From: Flavobacteriales bacterium
Lineage (GTDB): Bacteria; Bacteroidota; Bacteroidia; Flavobacteriales_D; Sanyastnellaceae
Direction: 5' to 3'
NCBI GenBank assembly: GCA_027488435.1
Contig: JAIYBR010000221.1
Location: forward strand, 1 to 43,665
DNA length: 43,665 nucleotides
Positions 8,825-15,808 of the stretch are shown here, in pieces; position 1 is the stretch's first letter; each line of letters opens with the position of its first letter. The notes beneath the pieces were generated by a model. That model saw only the letters and a list, made by a program, of their open reading frames with translations, had not been told where the DNA came from and did not search any database. The position numbers were made by a program, and so were the translations under genes.

Positions 8825-9325
8825 TTACTTCTTTGCAGCAGCTTTCTTAGGAGCGGCAGCCTTCTTAGGAGCAGCTTTCTTAGCAGCGGCCTTCTTAGGA
8901 GCAGCAGCTTTCTTAGCAGCAGCCTTCTTAGGAGCAGCAGCTTTCTTAGGAGCAGCCTTCTTAGCAGCAGCCTTCTTAGGAGCAGCAGCCTTCTTCTTAG
9001 GAGCAGCTTTCTTAGCAGCAGCTTTCTTCTTAGGAGCAGCCTTCTTGGCAGCAGCCTTCTTCACGGCCTTTGGGGCAGCGTGTGATTTTGACTTTGTTTT
9101 CATATTTGTAACAGTTGATTTGTGATTTACAATTTCATAAGTGACCTTGGCCGTAACGCAAAACTCATTCACCTTTCCATTTAACACTTTTGCGGTTTGG
9201 TCTTGAACATACACCGAACTAACACTATTGAAACGAGCCATTGCCTCCTCTACAACTTTTTCCGTAGCATCTTCCCAGCTTTTGGGTGAGGCATGTGTTA
9301 TCTCTGTCACTCGATAAACTCCCAT
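8825..9325 (-). CDS. Dodecin-like domain fused to a histone H1-like Lys/Ala/Pro tail
   Basis: The 166 residues form one uninterrupted reading frame. Residues 1-68 match the dodecin family (MGVYRVTEIT, SPKSWEDA at 13-20, NGKVNEF and VTAKVTYEI). Dodecins are small proteins that assemble as hollow 12-mers and usually store flavin. Aligned by eye to flavin dodecins, the stacking Trp corresponds to Ser37 and the flavin-contacting Gln to Cys56, so flavin binding is doubtful. The SPxSWExA pattern recalls the non-flavin 'calcium dodecin' group. Residues 76-166 are almost only Lys, Ala and Pro in repeats such as AAAKKAAPKK, like bacterial H1-like DNA-binding proteins. An in-frame Met75 could start a free tail protein. 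The gene lies 32 bases downstream of the DUF2279 gene. A role in DNA compaction is inference. Confidence 0.9.
   Translation of the reverse strand: MGVYRVTEITHASPKSWEDATEKVVEEAMARFNSVSSVYVQDQTAKVLNGKVNEFCVTAKVTYEIVNHKSTVTNMKTKSKSHAAPKAVKKAAAKKAAPKKKAAAKKAAPKKKAAAPKKAAAKKAAPKKAAAPKKAAAKKAAAPKKAAAKKAAPKKAAAPKKAAAKK
8828..9076 (-). repeat. In-frame tandem Lys/Ala/Pro-coding repeats
   Basis: The segment encoding residues 84-166 of the fusion is built from near-identical units of GCT/GCA (Ala), AAG/AAA (Lys) and CCT (Pro) codons, coding for PKKAAAKKAA-type units. Unit order varies (AAAPKK versus AAPKKK). Repeats this similar can expand or contract in frame, so tail length may differ between strains. 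Confidence 0.9.
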
Positions 9326-9357
9326 TTCAATTTTTCACTTCGGTTTCTGTTCAGGTC

Positions 9358-10251
9358 TTAAAAAAACAATCCGTGAAATTTTATTTTTCCATTATCACGA
9401 ATTTCAAAAGTTGGTCCTGGAATTTTTATGAAGCTTAAAACTTTCGCTGTTCGCCGCATCCATTTTTTCTTCCATCGAACACGTTCCAAATCTGCATCAA
9501 ATGAAAAGTAGAATTCACGCTCACGTTGAAAATTATTAACATCATCAACAACGAAATTTGCACTCGTCATTTTAGTTGCACCATATCCAATTGCAACATT
9601 AAGCCACCTCGGGAAATCCGCGCCAGAAGCCAGAAATCGATGTATGTTGAATGATGCCCAGTATGTTTGTGCGTTGTAGTCTTTTAAAATGCGTTGTTGA
9701 AAATTACGACCAAGTGTTGATTCATTCATCACTGCAAATGTTGATGGAGTGTAAGAAAATTTTAGTGCGATGCGTTGCTCTTTCCAAAAAAAATCTTGTG
9801 TTGCATACACGAAAATTCCACTCGCATTCGCAAGCATGTCACCCCATGAGAATCCCCACTGCGCACTTCGCCCATCTAATATTTCTATGCTCGTCATATA
9901 GAGCAGACTTGTTGAAATGCCGCGCCAATTGTCTTTTCCAGAAGGTTGTGCCCACGAATAGAAATCGGAAAGTTGTTTGGCAAGCAAATAAGATGTGAAT
10001 GCATGTCCGGCTTTATCTACCTGAAGCCATTCACTGTTGTCGTTAAAGGAGTGAAGCTTGGTACGGGGAAAATTTTTGTACCACAATTCATTTAGCAACG
10101 TATAGCTGATGCCTGCTGTTGCCATACAACTGCTCCATGCGATTACATCACGTCGCTTGAAGTTTGTTGTATCTTTTTGCGAGAATGAGTTGGAATGAAA
10201 ATGCAGAAGAGCGATGAGCAGAAGGTGAACAATCCAAGTTTTTATTTTCAT
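9358..10251 (-). CDS. DUF2279 (YfiM-like) envelope protein
   Basis: The product is 297 residues with an N-terminal signal or anchor (about residues 8-24). The core shows DUF2279/YfiM hallmarks: KAGHAFTSYLLAKQ near residues 80-93 and EILDGRSAQWGFSWGDMLAN near 122-141, followed by a segment that aligns with the usual hydrophobic helix. The C-terminal 130 residues are aromatic-rich with alternating hydrophobics and look beta-like. Homologues are envelope proteins of unknown function. It is the first gene of a likely two-gene unit with the dodecin-H1 fusion. I see no consensus promoter upstream. Confidence 0.8.
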   Translation of the reverse strand: MKIKTWIVHLLLIALLHFHSNSFSQKDTTNFKRRDVIAWSSCMATAGISYTLLNELWYKNFPRTKLHSFNDNSEWLQVDKAGHAFTSYLLAKQLSDFYSWAQPSGKDNWRGISTSLLYMTSIEILDGRSAQWGFSWGDMLANASGIFVYATQDFFWKEQRIALKFSYTPSTFAVMNESTLGRNFQQRILKDYNAQTYWASFNIHRFLASGADFPRWLNVAIGYGATKMTSANFVVDDVNNFQREREFYFSFDADLERVRWKKKWMRRTAKVLSFIKIPGPTFEIRDNGKIKFHGLFF

Positions 10252-10318
10252 GTCTACACCATCATGTTACAAGACGAAAGCATTGATTGAATGAAAGGCT
10301 TTAATTCCACGAGACGAT

Positions 10319-12514
10319 TTACTCTTGGATAATCCAGTAGTTGATTTTTTGACGCAGCGTTTCTGCACTCATTGGTTTTTCTAAGATGTCGTCCATGCCC
10401 GCTTGCATGCATGATGCTTTGTCTTTTTTCTGATCATTACTCAAACCGATTATCACAGGCATGGCATCGTAACTCACTAATCGCTTCAATTGTTTGGTTG
10501 TTTCAATGCCATCAATTTCGTTGTCCTTTACATCCATTAGAATCAAGTCATAATCTTCTCTGCGCGACTTTTCAATAACTTCTCTTCCTGATGCTACTGT
10601 GATAAACGTATGACCGAGCAACTCGAGAGTTTTTGCATTCACCGCCCTCGACAATTCATTGTCTTGCGCTAGCAATATTTTGATGGGAGATTTCGCAGAT
10701 AGTATATCTGTGTTGCCACTTTGCATGTTGAGTTTAGCTCGTTGCGTCGGGCTAATTTTCATCACATCAATTATGGTGTCGAGCAATTTTGATTGCTTGA
10801 CCGGCTTCGTTAAGTAAGCGTTGTATAAATTGTCGTTATCGGCCATAGCATATTCACCAATGGAAGATAGAACAATGATGGGAAGCTCTTGAATATTGAA
10901 GTGAGCGCGTATACTTTTCGCAACAGAGTGTCCATCCATTTCTGGCATTTGCATATCGAGAATCACAAAATCGAATTTGTTGAGACTCGACATAACATCA
11001 GTGACAAGTTGGGGGCTATTGAACGGTGTGACTTGGATGCCCCAGCCCGACAGTTGCTTAACGAGAATTTTTAAGTTGGTTGTATTGTCATCGACAATTA
11101 GCGCCTGCATTCCTCGTAACGCATTTACTTTCTCCCGATGTTCTTCTCCCGAAACTTCAGCAACCAGACCGAACGAAAATGAGGAGCCTTTTCCGAGTTT
11201 GCTTTGAACTTTTATCTTGCTTCCGAGTTCAGTCGCTAGGCTTTGACTAATGGCAAGGCCCAAACCTGAGCCACCGTATTTTTTTTGAAAAGATGAATCA
11301 ACTTGATAAAACGACTCGAATATTTTCTCAAGTTTATCCTCTTCGATTCCTATTCCCGTATCGGTCACACTGAATTCAACTTGCACGAATCCATTTTCTA
11401 TGTTAACCAATTCTGTTCTTATTACTACTTCACCCTTCTCTGTAAACTTGATGGCGTTATTGACTAAATTCATCAATATCTGTCGCACTCGATGTTCATC
11501 ACTGATGAGCTCTATCGGAACTTTTGAACTCAGGTCGCTCATCAGTTCGATTTTCTTGCCATGTGCCAGTGGCTTGAGCATGTCTATTACTTGGTCGATA
11601 CAGTCAGACAAATTGAATCGCTCTTTGCGTATTTCCATTTTACCCGATTGTAATTTGGCGACGTCGAGAACATTGTTCAATAGATCAAGCAAATGAAATG
11701 CACTGTTGTGAATGTTTCGTGCACACGCACGCTGCTCTTCATCTAACTTGCTCTGAAGGAGAATTTCGCTCATTCCGATTACTCCATTTAATGGAGTTCT
11801 CACCTCATGACTCATGTTTGAAAGAAATTCTGCTTTCGCACTGAGTGCTTCTTTCACTTTTTGCTCAGCAGTTTCTATTTCGGTATGAACAGAGTCGAAC
11901 GTGAGCTTCAAGGGTTTTAGAATGGCGATAATTCCAAAGAAGATTAGAAAAATCGTGGACGCCGCGATAACGATGAGCGCGACAGTCGTAAGTTTACTTT
12001 GCAATTCACTCTCAGCCAAGAACTGCCCTGTCACGTTGTTGATGCTGCCAATGTAATTCTCCAACACAACCATCCCCGAATCGAGTTGAGCCGTTTCATA
12101 ATCGTTCGGATTTCCAATAAAGCCTGTCAGAAAATCACGCCCTTGAACAAACTGCCCTGATGATTGCTGAAGCATCGCTTGTGATGCGTTGGAGTTATTG
12201 CCGTTCGTGCCGTAATGCTCGCTTCCGGTCAATAGTGCTTTTTGTGCACTTTCCCATTTGCTGAGCGTGAGGCGTAAATCATCGGTCTCTGAAGTAATAT
12301 CTGTATTGGATTTAGCATGGCGTTGAATGCCGTACATCTTACGACCCAATTCTTCCGCGATGGCTTTTTGCCGCGATGAAAGGCTAATTTTCGTGAGATA
12401 GTTGTTTTGACTGCGCTGGCTGAAGAAAAGCGCAATTGCTGCTGCAGTGGTGATGAATACCATAAGCAGCAGAAGTGCTTTAAGACGACTTGATATCTTA
12501 CTACTTCCTAGCAT
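10319..12514 (-). CDS. Hybrid sensor histidine kinase with two receiver domains
   Basis: This is a 731-residue inner-membrane sensor. The first membrane helix is at about residues 13-31 and the second at about 175-198. Between them lies a helical periplasmic domain of about 140 residues with NarX/PilJ-like character. Next come HisKA with SNMSHEVRTPLNG (phosphorylated H236), HATPase with N353 and the G boxes DTGIGI and GGSGLGL, receiver 1 (VDDN at 474-477, phospho-Asp520 in ILDMQMPEMDG) and receiver 2 (about 611-730, phospho-Asp661). Receiver 2 is atypical: Gln617 replaces one residue of the acidic pair, and the usual Met-Pro after the phospho-Asp is Asp-Asn. No separate response regulator or HPt gene is near. 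A TATCTTTG box lies 7 bases upstream of the ATG. Confidence 0.93.
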   Translation of the reverse strand: MLGSSKISSRLKALLLLMVFITTAAAIALFFSQRSQNNYLTKISLSSRQKAIAEELGRKMYGIQRHAKSNTDITSETDDLRLTLSKWESAQKALLTGSEHYGTNGNNSNASQAMLQQSSGQFVQGRDFLTGFIGNPNDYETAQLDSGMVVLENYIGSINNVTGQFLAESELQSKLTTVALIVIAASTIFLIFFGIIAILKPLKLTFDSVHTEIETAEQKVKEALSAKAEFLSNMSHEVRTPLNGVIGMSEILLQSKLDEEQRACARNIHNSAFHLLDLLNNVLDVAKLQSGKMEIRKERFNLSDCIDQVIDMLKPLAHGKKIELMSDLSSKVPIELISDEHRVRQILMNLVNNAIKFTEKGEVVIRTELVNIENGFVQVEFSVTDTGIGIEEDKLEKIFESFYQVDSSFQKKYGGSGLGLAISQSLATELGSKIKVQSKLGKGSSFSFGLVAEVSGEEHREKVNALRGMQALIVDDNTTNLKILVKQLSGWGIQVTPFNSPQLVTDVMSSLNKFDFVILDMQMPEMDGHSVAKSIRAHFNIQELPIIVLSSIGEYAMADNDNLYNAYLTKPVKQSKLLDTIIDVMKISPTQRAKLNMQSGNTDILSAKSPIKILLAQDNELSRAVNAKTLELLGHTFITVASGREVIEKSRREDYDLILMDVKDNEIDGIETTKQLKRLVSYDAMPVIIGLSNDQKKDKASCMQAGMDDILEKPMSAETLRQKINYWIIQE

Positions 12515-12521
12515 GTTGCCA

Positions 12522-12529
12522 CAAAGATA
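12522..12529 (-). promoter_or_regulatory. -7 box TATCTTTG, near-leaderless promoter of the hybrid kinase
   Basis: A perfect TAnnTTTG box on the minus strand ends 7 bases before the ATG at 12514. It lies in the 41-base gap after mltG, so the kinase can be transcribed separately from the mltG operon. No clear -33 TTG is seen. Confidence 0.5.
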
Positions 12530-12555
12530 ATTAAATATACAAGTTATGAACAGGG

Positions 12556-13569
12556 TCAGTTTTTCGCTTGATTATTCAGCCATCGGATGTAATCAGCTCG
12601 ATTCTGTTCATGTTCACCAAGATTTACTGCAAAGCGATGCTTGCCCGTGCCCCCCGGTTCCGCACACATATATAGGTAGCGATGCTGTTCAGGGCGTAGC
12701 ACTGCGTCGACATACGTGCTCTCAGGGAAGTTGATAGGGCCCGGGGGCAAGCCGGTAAATTTGTATGTGTTGTAGGGGGTCTCACTCTGTATGTCATTCA
12801 GGTATACTCGGCCCGACGATTTCCTTCGGCCGAATAGAGCAGTTGGGTCAGACTGCAATGGCATGCCAATGCGGAGTCTATTCAAATACAATCCGGCAAT
12901 GCGAGGTGCTTCTCCTAAATTCGAAGTTTCAGCCTTTACAATGGAAGCAAGTGTTATGACTTCATGTGTGTTCAATCCCAACTGACTGCATTCATCGGTT
13001 CTCGATGAATTCCATAGCTTATCCGACTGCTCTTTCATCTTTTTCAAGAAGGAAGCGCCATCCATAATCCAATAAAATTCATACGTGTCGGGACGAATGA
13101 TTGATGCGACTTTGTTTTTTTCGATATTCAACTTGCTGAGAATGGTGTCATTTTCAAAAGAGCTCATGAAGTGAGAACTATCATGCATTAGAGACTCACC
13201 TAATTTTCTGGCAAGTTCATCTAAGGAAGAAACATCATCAATTCTGAGTTTGACGGTGGCCTGTCCACCCGATCTGAATTCGCGAATGATATCGTTGTTA
13301 GACATTCCTTTTTTAAACTGATACCTTCCCGGTCGAATGTCCCTAAGACGTTTGATGGTCGTTGCAATTCCCCAGGTTGAATAATTCTCCAAAGGAAGGT
13401 TACATTCATAACAAATTTCACTTGCACGCGTGGTTTTTTTCACCTGGCAAGTGAAGTCTATTTCAATGCCTGAAATATTCGTTTTTAAGAATATGAAATA
13501 AAAGAAGTATCCGCCCAACAGGATACCTGCTAGAAAAAGGGTAGCAATAATTTTTATGCGCGTGTTCAT
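12556..13569 (-). CDS. mltG: Endolytic murein transglycosylase MltG
   Basis: MltG is an inner-membrane lytic transglycosylase that cuts nascent peptidoglycan strands. The product is 337 residues from the ATG at 13569, which overlaps the GNAT stop in an ATGA arrangement; an upstream ATG at 13584 is less likely. One membrane helix (about residues 7-28) precedes a LysM-like region and the YceG domain. Family motifs include GRYQFKKGMSNNDII, RPDTYEFYW, LASIVKAET with the probable catalytic Glu214, LYLNRLRIGMPLQSDPTA, and YNTYKFTGLPPGPI. The first Glu of the usual E-K-E-T motif is Lys here, but the Glu that I align with E. coli E218 is kept. It is the last gene of the CoA-binding protein, GNAT and mltG operon. 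Confidence 0.94.
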   Translation of the reverse strand: MNTRIKIIATLFLAGILLGGYFFYFIFLKTNISGIEIDFTCQVKKTTRASEICYECNLPLENYSTWGIATTIKRLRDIRPGRYQFKKGMSNNDIIREFRSGGQATVKLRIDDVSSLDELARKLGESLMHDSSHFMSSFENDTILSKLNIEKNKVASIIRPDTYEFYWIMDGASFLKKMKEQSDKLWNSSRTDECSQLGLNTHEVITLASIVKAETSNLGEAPRIAGLYLNRLRIGMPLQSDPTALFGRRKSSGRVYLNDIQSETPYNTYKFTGLPPGPINFPESTYVDAVLRPEQHRYLYMCAEPGGTGKHRFAVNLGEHEQNRADYIRWLNNQAKN

Positions 13570-14045
13570 ACATTTCTTGTCCAAATAAATTGATGAGCAG
13601 GTTGACGGTTGTATTCAATAGCAGCGCCTTCGGAGAATCCTGCGTTCAAAAAAAGGCGTCGACTCGAAGTGTTGTTGCTATAGATGATACTGCGTATGAC
13701 TTGACAACCTCTTCTATTTAATATGTCAATGGCATGATTCAAAGCGATGGCTCCGTAGCCTTTGCCCCTGTGCTCCGGTTTTGCAATGAAAATACCCAAT
13801 CCGCAATGATTATTGGTTTCATCGTATTCGAAAATGTCAATAGCACCAATAGGCAGCAACTCAAAGCAAATAACCAGGCGCTCAATTTCTGGGTTGTTTT
13901 GGTCCAAGCATTTTGCGTGAAAGGAATCTATTTCTTCCATATTGTATGGGCCTTGTTGTTCCGATACTTGCCATAACTCCGGTATATTCTCCCATTCGAA
14001 GGCGAGAAGTAGGTCCTCTTTTAGTAATGGTCGCAGAGAAATCAT
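13566..14045 (-). CDS. GNAT family N-acetyltransferase (RimJ/SpeG-like)
   Basis: The 159-residue cytoplasmic protein has the GNAT fold: an N-terminal LRPLLKEDLLLAFEWEN segment, a central beta strand, the acetyl-CoA pyrophosphate loop EHRGKGYGAIAL (consensus Q/RxxGxG/A, about residues 90-101), and a C-terminal SNNTSSRRLFLNAGF motif. The latter is typical of the RimJ/RimL and spermidine acetyltransferase group. The acceptor substrate cannot be told from sequence. The stop codon overlaps the mltG start, and the gene follows the CoA-binding protein gene by 10 bases, so all three are probably co-translated. Confidence 0.88.
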   Translation of the reverse strand: MISLRPLLKEDLLLAFEWENIPELWQVSEQQGPYNMEEIDSFHAKCLDQNNPEIERLVICFELLPIGAIDIFEYDETNNHCGLGIFIAKPEHRGKGYGAIALNHAIDILNRRGCQVIRSIIYSNNTSSRRLFLNAGFSEGAAIEYNRQPAHQFIWTRNV

Positions 14046-14055
14046 GGATGGAACT

Positions 14056-14415
14056 TCAATATTGATCCGTAGCTAGTAATACGAGTGTGCATGCGTGTTC
14101 TACAGTTATTCCTTTTGAGCGAAAAAGATTCTCGATTGCTGTATTTTCTGTTCCCGGATTGAAAATGACTCTTCGCGGGGATAATGCAAGAATCGTTTCT
14201 TGCCATTGGGCTTGATGGTGGGGGCCAACGTATAGTGTCACCGTGTCGATGTGCTTTGCATTTTCTAACTTAGACTGAATATTGATTCCGGCGACGGTTC
14301 CTTCGCGTAGCCCAAGTGCCAAGGTTTCGATGCCATGCGCAACTAGCGCCTGAATGGCTTTATAGCTGTAGCGCTCCGGATTGAGTGATGCTCCAATCAC
14401 AACCGTTTTTTTCAT
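14056..14415 (-). CDS. CoA-binding domain protein (YccU-like)
   Basis: This 119-residue single-domain Rossmann protein matches the CoA-binding family (YccU type). It starts with KKTVVIGASLNPERYSY, a nucleotide-binding loop, and contains VTLYVGPHHQ and the RRVIFNPGTEN motif (about residues 81-91) seen in this family. Its molecular role is not well established. It is the first gene of the operon leading to the GNAT gene and mltG. A slightly degenerate -7 box (CATCTTTG, 14420-14427) ends 4 bases from its ATG. Confidence 0.88.
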   Translation of the reverse strand: MKKTVVIGASLNPERYSYKAIQALVAHGIETLALGLREGTVAGINIQSKLENAKHIDTVTLYVGPHHQAQWQETILALSPRRVIFNPGTENTAIENLFRSKGITVEHACTLVLLATDQY

Positions 14416-14419
14416 GTTG

Positions 14420-14427
14420 CAAAGATG
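14420..14427 (-). promoter_or_regulatory. Possible leaderless promoter of the CoA-binding/GNAT/mltG operon
   Basis: CATCTTTG on the minus strand has one mismatch to TAnnTTTG and ends 4 bases before the ATG at 14415. It shares a 64-base divergent region with the promoter of the polysaccharide export gene. Confidence 0.35.
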
Positions 14428-14452
14428 ATAAGTCGGATTCCTTTTTCCATCT

Positions 14453-14460
14453 TACTTTTG
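14453..14460 (+). promoter_or_regulatory. -7 box TACTTTTG upstream of the polysaccharide export gene
   Basis: A perfect TAnnTTTG box lies 19 bases before the ATG at 14480. No TTG is seen at the normal -33 distance. Confidence 0.5.
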
Positions 14461-14479
14461 TCGATAAACTTATTGTAAC

Positions 14480-15250
14480 ATGCTTCGGTCTAAAGGTTTT
14501 CTATTTGCTGTGATCTTATCTGCCTTGATGAGTTCGTGCGGAATCAATTCTGAGTTTATGTTTCAGGCGCCGAAGGATTATGTTTACGATGTTCCGGTAA
14601 TCGATTCTTCCAGTATCGATTATCGCATTCAGCCCAACGATGTTATTTCCTTCGAACTCTTTACCAACGAAGGTGCGCTTATGATTGAAGTGAGCACGAG
14701 TTCAGCTGAAACTCAATCTACTCTTCGAACTGCCAATGTTGAGTATCTGGTAAATTCACAAGGGTTTGTAGAGCTTCCCGTTATTGGAATGCAAAAACTC
14801 AGTGGGCTCAATATAGCAGAAGCACAGGACTTTATTGAAGCTCTTTATACACCTCAATTTAATCGGCCCTACGTCCAACTGAAAGTGATGAATCGCAGAG
14901 CGATAATTTTTACTAGTCCCGCGGGCAATGGACAGGTTTTGCAACTTGGTGCAGAGAGCATTAGTGTCATTGAAGCTTTAGCCAAATCAGGTGGTATTGG
15001 GCAATACGCAGAAGCCGACAATATCAAGTTGTTTAGAAAGTCTGAGAGTGGCGAGCGACTTACCTATCATATTGATTTGTCAACGATAGATGGTATACAG
15101 TATGCGGATATGTCGGTGGAAGCTGGCGACATTATTTATGTCCAAACACGAAAAAGAGTTGGTCAGCAAGTTTCAGCCGAGGTGCGCTCATGGGTGTTCC
15201 TGTTTTCGGGTATAGTATTGTTACTCACGCTTCCACAACGTTTACAGTAA
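14480..15250 (+). CDS. Polysaccharide biosynthesis/export lipoprotein (OPX/Wza family)
   Basis: The product is 256 residues with a lipoprotein signal ending in LMSSC (Cys20). It contains the Poly_export domain (YRIQPNDVISFELF near residues 49-62; VNSQGFVELPVIGMQKLSG near 91-109), a SLBB-like domain (QVLQLGAESISVIEALAKSGGIG near 152-174) and a C-terminal hydrophobic helix (about 235-252) like the membrane-spanning helix of Wza. OPX proteins form the outer-membrane channel for capsule or exopolysaccharide. The usual partners (Wzc-type kinase, flippase, polymerase) are not in the window. rfbC starts one base after its stop. Confidence 0.9.
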   Translation: MLRSKGFLFAVILSALMSSCGINSEFMFQAPKDYVYDVPVIDSSSIDYRIQPNDVISFELFTNEGALMIEVSTSSAETQSTLRTANVEYLVNSQGFVELPVIGMQKLSGLNIAEAQDFIEALYTPQFNRPYVQLKVMNRRAIIFTSPAGNGQVLQLGAESISVIEALAKSGGIGQYAEADNIKLFRKSESGERLTYHIDLSTIDGIQYADMSVEAGDIIYVQTRKRVGQQVSAEVRSWVFLFSGIVLLLTLPQRLQ

Positions 15251-15251
15251 A

Positions 15252-15800
15252 ATGAAGATTCGACGTACTGAATTTCGAGATATTTTAATAATTGAAAGTT
15301 CTGTGTTCACGGATGGACGAGGGGCCTTTCAAGAGACTTTTAACGAGGCGCGTTTTCGAGTGGAAACAGGTTTGAACGTCACTTTTGTTCAAGATAATGA
15401 AAGTGTTTCCAAGGCGAATGTGTTGCGTGGTCTTCACTTGCAATTTCCGCCCAAAGGTCAAGCAAAGCTGGTAAGGGTTTCGCGTGGTCGGGCCCTAGAT
15501 GTGGTGGTTGATTTGCGAAGAACAGAGCCAACTTTCGGCCGGCACTTTATGATTGAGTTGTCAGCAGAAAATGCCACACAACTTTTCATACCTGAAGGTT
15601 TTGCCCATGGTTTTTTGACCCTGGAAGATCAAACCGTGTTCGCTTATAAATGTTCCAACTATTACAGCAAGGAATTAGAACGCAGCATCCGATGGAATGA
15701 TCCTGAATTGGCAATCGATTGGGGGGCTTTTAACCCGTTAGTTTCGGAACGTGATGCTCAGGCTTCATTCATGCGTGAATTCGAGTCACCGTTTTTTTGA
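15252..15800 (+). CDS. rfbC: dTDP-4-dehydrorhamnose 3,5-epimerase
   Basis: RfbC (RmlC) epimerises dTDP-4-keto-6-deoxyglucose at C3 and C5 on the path to dTDP-L-rhamnose. The 182-residue cupin has the family marks DGRGAFQETF, QDNESVSKANVLRGLHLQ with the catalytic His62, GRALDVVVDLR, and FIPEGFAHGFLTL, followed by the Tyr-containing FAYKCSNYYS segment. Length and motifs fit a functional enzyme. The partner genes rfbA, rfbB and rfbD are not adjacent. It sits between the OPX lipoprotein gene (1 base gap) and the lytic transglycosylase gene, so it is part of a short envelope operon. Confidence 0.94.
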   Translation: MKIRRTEFRDILIIESSVFTDGRGAFQETFNEARFRVETGLNVTFVQDNESVSKANVLRGLHLQFPPKGQAKLVRVSRGRALDVVVDLRRTEPTFGRHFMIELSAENATQLFIPEGFAHGFLTLEDQTVFAYKCSNYYSKELERSIRWNDPELAIDWGAFNPLVSERDAQASFMREFESPFF

Positions 15801-15808
15801 AAATCAAA

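Noticed and set aside
8828-9076. CRISPR-like or satellite repeat array
   Set aside because: The units are codon repeats of a Lys/Ala/Pro tail within one reading frame, without unique spacers.
10252-10318. Terminator between the DUF2279 gene and the hybrid kinase
   Set aside because: Only a weak AAAGC/GCTTT pairing with a long loop is present and no T-tract follows on either strand.
12910-12940. MltG with a missing catalytic glutamate (ASIVKAET in place of ASIVEKET)
   Set aside because: Only the first Glu of the motif is changed. Counting along the E. coli sequence from memory, the catalytic E218 is the second one, which is kept as Glu214.
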